Assembly (NCBI GenBank): GCA_016165875.1
Contig: JABBOT010000002.1
Span: 33,262,997 to 33,326,996 of the forward strand
DNA from: Acanthopleura granulata
Taxonomy: Eukaryota > Mollusca > Polyplacophora > Chitonida > Chitonidae
DNA: 64,000 bases
Direction: 5' to 3'
The first letter of the stretch is position 1, and every line of letters starts with the position of its first letter. The notes beneath the pieces are model-generated. The model did no database searches. It was not told the origin of the DNA and saw only the letters and a program-made list of their open reading frames with translations. Made by a program: the position numbers and the translations under genes. Below, in pieces: positions 48,719 to 64,000 of the stretch.

Positions 48719-48878
48719 GCCACGTGTTTAACGATTTTTCCCCGAGCCAGCCGCTGCAGACGATTAAGTTACTGTCCGGTGCTGCCACCCTTCATTTTCT
48801 GGCACGTGACTGCGGGTTCGCAGGTTGCTTTGCCCGACTTTGTGCACGTGACTGAACGTTGACGGTCGCGTGGGAAAC
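48719..48878 (-). promoter_or_regulatory. Upstream cluster of CACGTG boxes with a CSL/Su(H) site
   Basis: CACGTG occurs at 48721-48726, 48803-48808 and 48845-48850, and CGTGGGAA (consensus for the Notch effector CSL/Su(H)) at 48869-48876. All lie 220-380 bp upstream of the Helt ATG. CACGTG is the class of E-box bound by Hey/Helt-type factors, so autoregulation or Notch input is possible. No TATA box was recognised and the transcription start is unknown. Confidence 0.5.
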
Positions 48879-51800
48879 CAGAATCAGCACGCAATCATTA
48901 CCCAGAGAGAATGCGCACCAGACTGACGTCCGCTCCAGACTTGTCCATTTTTTTAGGAAGACGGGAGCTCTGAGGACTTATTTTTTCACCAGCTGTCAGT
49001 ACAATACAGGAAAACGTCCGCCAACGTCGAGGAAGACCTATCCACATGCGGGCTGCCTCTCCATCTCGAGGTGTAGAATCGCGACAGCGAGGATTGTCAT
49101 TGATGTGAACGTTTCGCACAAAAGCATATTAAGGTTTCTCGCCGTGTATGCGGACAGCTTTAACTTTGTTCCTAAGCCATACAGACTTAAAACACAAGTT
49201 AGGAACCATAGGCCTACAAAATATTAATTACGATTACCTTTATCTACTAACAAATTGCTCCGGTATTAGAGATGTGACAGTTTAACACTGTGTAATCAAA
49301 GATTTCACGAAATACAGTCAACACGAGGCATCAATGCTCCTCATTGCCTTCTGAACACCATTTGTGCACCTGCCAAACACCCAAACTGATTCATAGTATG
49401 AAATACTGCATATAAAAGAAGGATTGTGTACTTGCATTCGAAAACATAACAAACCAAGAATAATCTATTATCACAAATGTAAGCAAGTCAGTGACTACAG
49501 AGTCTGTTTATTGGTCTGGTATAAACCTAAGTAATATTAAATTATGATCATAGCGGTAAGCCTTTGTAGTTAGACTAGGTCTACATCAAGTAGGCGATGA
49601 TCTATTCAGGCAAATATAACTCCAATGTATCGGTATCGGCAAAGATAGGTAAGGCGAATTCACTTTAGTATATTAAACTGATGAAATAAGTTACATATTG
49701 ATTTACATCGACTGAGAAAAACTCGTGATTAACCAGGCATACAATGAGCATGAACAAAAATTCATCCAACAGATGGCGCTGACAATCGATACTCAATCTC
49801 CTCACTGGACATTTGTCAACCGCATGTACACACATCTCGCAGAATTGATATCGCTTTCACACTTTTTATTGTATGGTGATATTTATTCAGTGGAATTTGG
49901 ATCGATCTATAAAACACCGCAGTCAACCGACAGTGCTCACCTTAAAATCCAGCAACAGGTTTGTCAAATATTCCATCTGAACAAAACGCGATGGCTGCCA
50001 CACGCATGTGTTACGTATATCACTCTGTGTTGGGCAGATATGTGGAAAGTTCAGGGTTAGGAGCTACTAAGCAGATCAAGAACAACCATCATAACCGAAC
50101 AACCAGCTAAAATGTCATCCTAGGTCCCCCCCCCCCACCCTGTACAAGGATAATAACTGTATGTATTGGTAACTTTGCTCTGGTTGCTTTTATTCAAAAC
50201 GTCAGCCATGCTGGGTATTTACATTATCCGAATGCGATTTCTGTAAATGAAACTTTTCACCGTCATTTATATGTAGACCTATACAGTCCAGAATATAAGG
50301 CCACAGTATGAAGCATAAATCCACAGTGGCGAGGACAATGTCATAATTGTCAAATGGCCACAAATAAGTGGTGAAATACGCATCTCATCAATTCACCTCA
50401 GTTGAGTCCTCTGAAAATAAGAACAAACGTTCAAATCAACTAAATATGTTGTATCCTTCCCTTAATGCATTGGCATTGATTAGAAATGTTTTATCTTTCA
50501 CTTTGTGGCACTAAATTTGATAATTAAATAAAATGAGGATCAACTGTGCCCTCGTTAATAGAGCAGACAATTTTCCAAACTTTTCCGATAGTACCATGCA
50601 TGCTTGTTAGGCTGAAGTTGGTCTCTTTCGCGGTCCGTGCGTTGGACCTATCAGGGATACAGCATACGTATGGTGCATACAGCATGACGGTGTAAAATAG
50701 GACGGCTTCAATCGTAATTGTAACAGTCATGGTGCCAAATGTATTGAGTTCAAGCCCTCTAGCGATCTGTTTAACAGATGTCACAGCTGTATTTCACTTC
50801 ACATAAGAAGGGTTATCACATCAGCATGGTGCTGTTATGAAGGCAGAACCGCTGCAATCGAAGAGAAGTACCAATAGTAGTAGTAGACCTGAAAATTCTT
50901 CACGGACTAGGAGTATAATATTTGGTTTGGTCAAGCCCCTCCTCTGGGAACTGAAGTTTCAAGTTGCAATGCAATTGGATCTTGGAGATTATCGTCTCGG
51001 GAAACGGACTCCACACTTATGAATTAGGAGCACTGTTCACAGAGTTTGTAAAACGCCCCTGAGAACCTATACTCAAGTATTATGTACAGCCATACTGGTA
51101 ATTTGCGCCAACATGGAGCAATTAATCAACATTTTGCTCCTCGTAGTACACGTTGTCTGTCAACATCCAAATGGGCGTGGTCATTGCACGCGCCAGTATG
51201 GGAACGGGTGCTATGCGACAGGCCGCGCACGTGAGCTTGCACACAACCATGTGTCCTTAACCAGTTGTACGAATGGCGGAAAGACCTCTTGCACTTTCCC
51301 AGAACAAAGGCACGTCATGCGGCACAAGCTGCTTCTGTGGTTCACTTTCAATCTGCTATTTTCAGAAAAAACTGTTCCAGTTCTCTTTGATTTTGGAATA
51401 AACATTTCATTCAATTTGCTGTAACGTACAACAAAAACTGATATAACATTAACTGACATGCTGTAAGAGACCTATATGGTCATACTCTGTTCAGTCTCTT
51501 AACAATTATGGGTAACAGGTGACATAGAAGATACACATTCTGTCATTATGATTGTATGTTTACAAACCTCAGTTAGTTTAACTGTAAATTTATACCATTA
51601 GTTCAACAGTTCGTTTGAATCCTTGTTGCTATATTTTAGCCGCATGCAACTATAAAAGTGCAGGTCCTGGCGGAGTCCAAGTAAAATCTGTACTAAAGGG
51701 ATAAGGCTGATCGACGCATACGCAGAACTTATTTCGAAAGAAAGCTTGAAGGATCAACATTAGCAACTGCCATTGTGCGCGTGCCGGTCGCCTGGCAATC

Positions 51801-54289
51801 ACGCGTGGATGCAGCTCCGCTGGAGTTGGTGCGTTTTACCTCGGAGTCCGAGGACGTTAGATTTAATCAGACTCGTCTCTCGTCGTGCACAAATAATTCC
51901 TGATGCAAAATCCTACATACAACATAATACACTATCCACCAGGCATTTGTGGCCACTCCGCCTAATTTCGGATCAGATCGAGGCATCGTTTAGGTTTAGT
52001 TTGCGCACATATTGACAAGATTTTCCACACGTTTTTGGTGGTAAATGTTGTCCACCCCCTTCAGACGACAAAGTTATGGAGGTAGCAATGTGGGCCACAA
52101 AAGCCATGTCTGAGCACGGTGTAGAAAAAGAAAAAAATTTATTATATTAAAAAGTATAGAGCATCGATTGCATTAAGTAATTATAAGCCGTTTGTGTAGT
52201 TCGGAATCAATCCAATACAGGATCAACACGATTAAAATGTCCAGTGGTTTATATATATGATGTGACTCTCCACCAGGATTCTTTCATCAGGAAGGCCTTG
52301 CTGAATATGCTATAAAGCTGACGTCTCAAAAGGCAGAAGATTCTATTTTAGGATTATACACATTAACCGTTGGACTGAGCATGCGAGGAAATCAACAGAA
52401 TACTTAGTACAGACATTAAATTAATGTGGCTTGAACAAGACACCGAGTATTGCTACATGACTGTATACCATTATCCTATTTACACTGCAGGACTTCCCAT
52501 CCAAGTGCCTTTCTCGGACCTCAGTATTCAGTAATCTTTGTGTGGCAGGTCGCGCGCTGTATTACCAGAAGGGTCCATGTTAGAGTAGTCCCAATACTAC
52601 CGATGAATTATGACTTGCACAGTAATTCACACAACGGACTCTTAGCAGTAAAAGACTTTAGTCCATATAACATTTGTATATGAAATTATATAAAGATTTC
52701 TAGGATTATTTAACTATTAGCCATAATTTAAAATTGTGGCATATGACTCTACATGCTCTCTAAATATATATACGCAGTGATGTCAATAAAACTCGACTGA
52801 ACAAAATAACAATGTCGACGTCATTTAAAAAATTCGATGTAGAATCACAAGACTGCGCACATCCGGTATACGAGCATTTGGCTCGCTAAGAAACGAAAAA
52901 TTGCGCGGTGCCTGGCTACACGACAAACGCAGAGTCGAATGTGTGGAACACATAATTTAAAGCTCGACGTCGTGTTTTGGGGCCTTAACACAGACACAAA
53001 AACGTCGACTTCAGGTTCATTACGTTTGGACGATCGATACACTTTAAAATGACTAACGCCCAACGCGTTTAATGGGTGATTAACCTTTAAACAAGCATGT
53101 TTGATAAATATACATATATATTTAACCATTAAACGTAAGTGTCTAACATGTATATAGGCCTATACCAGAAGGCTATAATCTCCAAGTGTTTAATATCAGT
53201 TGAAAAGTGTATATAAGTTAAACATCGAAATTTACAGTATACAAGTGCTTTTTGTGCATTGTACAAATAAAACACCATATCCAAGGTGGAAATCATAACA
53301 TGAGAGACTACAATAAACCACACTAAAGACTAACTCGGAGGAGAGGGTCAGATTCTCAAGTACAACTCACTCGAGATTCACGTCCTATGGAAACCCATAA
53401 TTTTGACCTAAGTAAATGCATGAATGTTAACCTCACTGTGCCCATTCCATCCTCTGCGATGGAATCTGGAAGTTGTTCAAGAATCACGTTGTAATGTCAC
53501 AGAAAGTCTTCAATGAAAAACAACTCATTGTTCCCGAGATCGGTAGAGCTAGATAGTATCACACTTGGAATCTGATCTTACAAAGCGCGTGTAAAAAGTT
53601 AAATATTTGGACGCTTTGTACAATTGGTGTTACAGATTATAAAATTTTGACTCTCTGAAATAATGAATCACGTCTCAACTCATTTTTATCATTTTGCCAC
53701 CTCAGGGAACTCCAAAAATGATCTGCACCCAGATCAGCTTCGTCTACAACTGGGCCATTTTAAGTTCACCCAGAGGCGCCTAAGGCTAGTCATGATATTA
53801 ATCAAAGTGAAATGCAAGTCATGTTTGACGAACTGTTTATTAAAGATTTTCGAGTTTTGATAGACCCTATCCCTAGAGTTTTGTGGTATGTGTCGTTAAC
53901 TCATAAATACACCTGTACAACATCAGTGACCTTTCCCAAAGTGTTGTTTGTTAAGTGAAGAATTTGATAAAGGCAATCGTATTGGGAGTACGTTTGCTCT
54001 AGAGATTGTGATTCTTGGTGGTAACGGATATCTTAACGCTCCTTTGGGACACCGCCAAATATAATCTGATGAAGACCACATCGAAGGACGGTTATGAAAT
54101 ATATAATCCGCTTATACTTATCAAGTTTATCACTGTTCTAATCCTCTACCGATTATCAAAGTACCTTAAGTGAAGTAACACTAATATCTTCTGAACAAGC
54201 CGCTGATCTAACGAGTTTACTTCATCCATTCTCAAGTAGATTGTATCTCTCAAGATGTGATATCAAAGATTTTTGGTAAACATATTTAG

Positions 54290-54795
54290 GTATGTGTATA
54301 AAAAGGTGAGCTTGATTCGTAATAAAACAGAAAAATCTGTCTCCCGTCCTAGTCGTCTCTGTGTTGCTTTCTTACGGGGTGCCTGTACCATAAGTCTCAG
54401 AGCAACACTGAGCCGAGTCTAGAGAGTTTAATAAGGTGTATATGAAGTCCCCCCTGATCCGTCTCTCGTGACAAGCCTACTTCAGTACTAAAGCAAACGG
54501 ATCCCAAAAAGTTTACAATAGGAAGCCAGGCTATATAACATAGCAGTTTTTGCTATCTCCCAACTTAACTTAAGTCTCCTTTTATCATAATACCAGAATT
54601 TACAAAGGGAAATGCGCCTTTCAGCCAGACAGGATACGCATGCATGGCAGCCAGCAATTCCTCAGTTCTGGCCAATTCTGGTATTTGGACAAATCTCAAA
54701 TGTTTGAATATAAGAAAGGCTGCTATTCTCGCTATCTTTGTTTTCAGTCTTGTTGCATTTACGACGAATAAAACCAGTGTCTCTGATTAGACAGT
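54290..54795 (+). other. Possible LTR-retrotransposon remnant (tentative)
   Basis: TATAAAAAGG at about 54297, AATAAAAC at about 54323 and again ACGAATAAAACCAGTGTCTC at 54764-54783 resemble the promoter and polyadenylation parts of LTRs. No protein-coding part, primer-binding site or pair of matching ends was found. Confidence 0.2.
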
Positions 54796-55899
54796 AGCTC
54801 TACTGACTGAGACAAAAAATATCACAAAGTCAATTACAAAATTAAAGCTGTTATCTAACATTGCCGGGGTCCAAGTTATTCCTTATTTACCACATATGGT
54901 AGTCCCATGATAACTTCATGAAAATAAAAGTAATAAAAATCATAAAAGCTTGAAAAAGAAAGAACTGGATTTGAACTCGTGATTACCAGGTATCATATGC
55001 AATGGTCTTACCACTATAAACCAGTTTGGAAACAAAGAAACTTTGATCTTTTCCTCATACTCCATAACAAAGGACATAAAGAACACAGTGTAGCAAAGAT
55101 GATTTCCTTTCTCATGGTAAACTGGCCCCCGCAATTTTCACCTTTATCTGGCAACATGACGCCTACACATTCTATTCATGACAATATGGCACCTTAAGTA
55201 GGTCAGGTTGAACAAAAAAAATTCCATGTAAAAATGATAAGAAATATACTGGATTTAAACCTCAGCCTGCTAGGTCTGCAGTGCCTAATAATTTCAGGAT
55301 ACTTGAAAAAAAAAAAAAAAAAGAGAGAGAGAGCCAAGACTTGCAGGGTTTCACTGGAGCTGAACCTATGAAGACTTACCTGTAGGTACAATGCAAGCTT
55401 GCATTGAAAGCACCCCTTCGGTGAAAGTAGTATGACCAAAAGAGACCTTTGTCCAGTATATGTGACGTGGGCATGATCATACCATTTCATCCACTGGGGT
55501 GTTAAGAAAAATGTCTGGCTCCTATCTGCAAGTTATCAATGTTAACTGGGGCTATGGTGAAAGCCACTGAAATGAATATTGAGATACCAGGAATGGGCTA
55601 CATGTATGGAGGGACTTTGCCTTTGATCTACTGCTCCTGGGCACAGATGTCTGGCCAGCCAAGCCATACAGGCTTTGATGCTGAAGTGATGCAGAAAGCT
55701 ATGTTATACCAATGTGAGAATTTGGACAAATTATAGTTGGTTTCTTAGTAAAACTTCTTGAAAACAATACAAAGCATGAAAATAATTCTTGTAGATTTGT
55801 AATCCTGACATCACGGAGCGCCACAGTGTTCCATAATTTTAAGCAGAATTTAACCCTGATGTAATATTTACCTAATTTAAAAGGTCAATTACAGACAAC

Positions 55900-56330
55900 C
55901 CATCACCAAAATGGAAAATCACTACTACGAATTATGTATCCTGCAGTAGGCTTAACTTTACCTGCGTTCCCTTGAAATCGAGCAAAAACTGTCAGAGTAG
56001 TAGTGTTTCATGAGGTCATGTGATCACCAAAATGGAAAATCAATACTACGAATTATGTATTGTGATACAATGTACACTTAAACTACATATCACTGAAATC
56101 GAACAAAAGCTGTATAAGTGGCATTTGAAAGTGTTAACATATTCTGGATAAGCAGACAGACAGGCTGACAACCACTGGTTGAAACAGAATATCGATATTA
56201 TGAATTATGTATCTTGATGTTCTCTACACTTGACCCAAGTTTCGCTGAAATCCAACAAAAACTGTACCAGTAGCGTTTTGAAGCAAAAGTTAACGGAAAG
56301 ACAGATGGACGGATGCAGGACAATTTGCTA
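55900..56330. repeat. Three diverged copies of a ~120-150-bp repeat
   Basis: GAATTATGTA recurs at 55929, 56050 and 56202. Each copy is followed by a shared second block of the type GAAATCGAGCAAAAACTGT. The first two copies also share CACCAAAATGGAAAATCA. The third ends in AACGGAAAGACAGATGGACGG. The sequence looks like a dispersed repeat family in tandem. Confidence 0.75.
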
Positions 56331-57098
56331 ATACATATCCTCTTCTGGTCTTGAACAAGTAGAACTAACAACATAGGATTTATTGGGACAAGATGGAAGC
56401 CCTATGTAAGGGTGGAGGAACCAGAGTATCCAGGGTAATACACCAGCATTTGGCGAGTTACTTCCTCACTTGACATATGTTGTTTGTCACATGACATATG
56501 CAGAACATACTGGTGGAAAAAAGGTCAATAAATGTCAAACTGCGCAACTACGGGACACCAAGGTATACATGAAGCAATGAGACTGAAGAAAGGTACAAAT
56601 TGCCTCACAAGTCTGTCCAAGATGAAAGCTGAATACTACTTTAATGTGATAACTCCACAAACAATTTACAATCTATGTTACATTTGGTCATTTGGCTCTC
56701 ATTTGCACACCGTTTAGCTAGCCATTTTTTAGCTGGTATTTTAATATATGTGTTACTAAGAGCGTGTATGAACAGCATATCTCTCAGTTCATGTCTTGCA
56801 ATGTATAAAACTAAGAGCAAAATTTTTAATACAAAAATTTATTTATACTTATCAGTTAATTACACAATAGCTGGATTCAAAATAATCCGAATTTGTTGAA
56901 ATGGTGTAGGTACGAGTTTGCTTGTGACATAGATAAGGGTTTCAGAGGGACGATATTGCTGGCTGTGAACATGTAAACAGATGGGAGCATTACCTGTACC
57001 TATCCTGAAGCACTTTGATGAACAAGGGAATGCTCATATTACTATGCCAGCTACATGATGAAATATGTTCAGATGATCTAACAGTTCATTCCTTTTCC

Positions 57099-57104
57099 TT
57101 TAAT
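57099..57104 (-). terminator. Candidate PCNA poly(A) signal (ATTAAA)
   Basis: ATTAAA on the minus strand about 40 bp after the PCNA stop, the only common hexamer variant close by. A canonical AATAAA was not seen in the first 100 bp. Confidence 0.4.
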
Positions 57105-57141
57105 GGACAGTACAGAGGAATAAAATGCTGTATATTCAGCA

Positions 57142-62490
<5,349 letters not shown>

Positions 62491-63168
62491 CTGCAAAGAG
62501 AAATATGCATTGCAAAATAAAGAACCTGGAACAAAACTAAGAACAAAAAAATGAAGCCACCATGTTAAGTCATCTACTTTCAAAAGAACCGACAATACCA
62601 ATGTCACATCCTCAATGGACATTTACTATTCCTCCACAGCAAGCCAGGTGCTTGATGAACTTAACATGTACCTCTGTTAATCTGAATGCCTCAGGACTAC
62701 CTCTGACAAACTGACCACTTGAACAAAATCAATTTGTTGAGGCTTCCTTTATTATTGGCATTTGCATAAATCAACCCTGTGTGTTCTTCAGGGTTTACTA
62801 TCTATACCATAGGGACTACGAGGAGGTTAGGACTCTCTTACATATCCTCCTTTTTAATCTTAACCTGAGACCACAGTCTAAGGGTGGCTTATTTACTGAT
62901 ACGCAGGGACCACTGACTATCCTTAGACCAAGGGCCATGTGGGCCCAATTTAGGTGTAAAGCTGGTAAGGCGCAACATCCTCGTTCAATTCTGCTGCATG
63001 CACGTTAGATTCTTTCGGAATACAGATAAAGCACCTTGATTCCGAAAGCTGAAATATTTGCGCACATTTGGTCACAATTGCTACTTAGCATTACCTCACC
63101 ATACTCAAGTAAATCTTAGCCAAACACGACAATAAGCTGAATCAGCACTAGAGTAGTCTTGCGAGATA
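62491..63168 (-). other. PCNA intron 1, part outside transposon
   Basis: I looked for the first PCNA coding exon on the minus strand here and did not find it. No other gene is recognised. Confidence 0.6.
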
Positions 63169-64000
63169 CAGTAAATGCCTTTTTATTCGCGCGGTTCTAA
63201 CTTTCGCGGTATTTACTTTTCCGCGAAAACAAAAACCAGCGAATACAAAACCCATACGTTTCTTAAATACACATATATCATATTATGTACTAGTATTAGT
63301 CTGCACTACAGCATGTACAGTTTACTTGAGCTGCATAAAATAAAGGACAAAGCAGATATTTTAGTAAAATAATTTGTTTATTTTAAATGGGTGTTGCAAT
63401 CATACACTACAAAGCACTACAAATTTAATGGCACAATTAAGTTCACAAACGTTGAGAAATATTTACAACGTACTTGTATGGACTCCGGCTTTAATAAATC
63501 CAGCTTGGATTAAATCCTGTCTCTTGCTGATTATCTCCTGGCACTTGATAATCCAGCAGGCATGAATAGGCTTCAACACAGCGGTCCATGTATCGACATG
63601 GCTATCTTCAAGCTGGGTCATGACTTCATTAGCATACCACGCCTGGAAACAGTTTTTGAGTTCATCATTGAAATCTTTGTTGACGCAGAGATCAAGCGGC
63701 TGGAGACGGTCGGTGCAGCATGCTGGTACGAACACACAATAACTATGGTTTCGTCTCAGTTTGGCTATTAAATCTTCCCCCTGGTGGGCTCTAAACACGT
63801 GAAATATTACCAAACACTTCTGGGTAGGTCTCAGTTTTAGCGCCTTCCGCTGTTTCTTACAGTAAGGGATAATGACTTCGTCCACATACCACAGCGTGGA
63901 CTCGTCTGGACTTCAGTGGGATTCCTTAATTTTACCGAAGCCTTCTGGCAATTTCTTCACATCTTTTGTCCCCTTTGGCTTGACATATCCCATTCATTTA
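63169..64000 (-). mobile_element. Degenerate pogo-like (Tc1/mariner superfamily) DNA transposon, right-truncated by window
   Basis: An outer end starting CAGTAAATGCC at 63169 is preceded by TA (63167-63168), as expected for a TA target site and a CAGT terminus typical of pogo elements. The first 90 bp are self-similar (TTCGCG.../...CGCGAA; 63180-63240). The transposase remnant lies inside. The other end is beyond the window. Confidence 0.7.
63463..64000 (-). pseudogene. Pogo/jerky-type DDE transposase remnant
   Basis: The minus-strand frame reads VDEVIIPYCKKQRKA, then CLVIFHVFRAHQGEDLIAKL, YCVFVPACCTDRLQPLDLCV and NKDFNDELKNCFQAWYANEV. These correspond to the C-terminal half of the DDE domain of pogo-like transposases. 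The catalytic Asp of the usual IFDVFxAH motif is His here (IFHVFRAH). TGA interrupts the frame at 63913-63915, where the family has a Trp codon, and again at 63994-63996. The element is therefore inactive. The N-terminal helix-turn-helix part is not in the window. Confidence 0.85.

Larger units (their letters stand above)
48879..57098. other. Intergenic stretch between Helt and PCNA
   Basis: About 8 kb without a recognisable gene. It contains short unrecognised open frames (49725-50060, 51113-51424), a C-run at 50128-50138, possible LTR remnants at 54.3-54.8 kb, an A-run with (GA)n at 55305-55332, and a three-copy diverged repeat at 55.9-56.3 kb. CTATAAAAG at 51651-51659 resembles a TATA box but no gene follows that I can identify. 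Confidence 0.6.

Noticed and set aside
48859..49227. 122-codon plus-strand frame upstream of Helt
   Set aside because: No recognisable domain; it overlaps the putative promoter region and has an equally unremarkable antisense frame.
51113..51424. 103-codon frame with a hydrophobic start as a secreted Cys-rich peptide
   Set aside because: The hydrophobic start resembles a signal peptide, but the Cys spacing fits no family I know and the C-terminal half is hydrophobic and Leu/Phe-rich like a random frame; not enough to call a gene.
62491..63168. First coding exon of PCNA
   Set aside because: I searched the minus strand for the conserved N-terminal PCNA sequence and a donor in the right phase and found neither; the exon must be beyond the window.

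Overview
This window is animal nuclear DNA, AT-rich, with large GT-AG introns and many tRNA-derived SINEs. The SINE bodies and their (AAAT)n-type tails, together with the protein sequences, suggest a spiralian, most likely a mollusc. That placement is an inference: a brachiopod or another lophotrochozoan cannot be excluded without a database comparison.

Layout. (1) About 1-22.8 kb, plus strand: the 3' part of an UNC5-type netrin receptor gene. Eleven coding exons (2134-19221) give the transmembrane segment and the full cytoplasmic part (ZU5, UPA and death domains), followed by a probable long 3' UTR ending near 22.77 kb. The extracellular Ig/TSP1 exons lie before the window. (2) About 22.8-43.9 kb: intergenic DNA with several SINE families and a dense group of unrelated tandem arrays (47-bp units at 32.0 kb, a 129-bp duplication at 33.2 kb, 30-bp units at 34.4 kb, a palindromic composite element at 35.8-36.4 kb, 46-50-bp units at 38.3-39.2 kb). 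(3) 44.1-48.5 kb, minus strand: a complete four-exon bHLH-Orange gene of the Helt type. Its third intron carries a roughly 1.6-kb minisatellite of 38/39-bp units. Its upstream flank has three CACGTG boxes and a consensus CSL/Su(H) site. (4) About 48.9-57.1 kb: intergenic, no recognisable gene. (5) 57.1 kb to the right edge, minus strand: PCNA without its first coding exon. Five exons are present. The intron leading out of the window holds a degenerate pogo-like DNA transposon.

The three genes have separate roles (axon guidance and dependence receptor, transcriptional repressor, replication clamp) and do not form a functional cluster. I found no operon, CRISPR array, viral gene or clearly new enzymatic system. 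The most unusual content is the Helt locus: the intronic E-box-containing minisatellite with higher-order structure and a flipped unit, the CACGTG/CSL cluster upstream, and a SINE tail that touches the stop codon. Exon boundaries were placed by eye from GT-AG signals, reading phase and remembered family sequences; no alignment was run.
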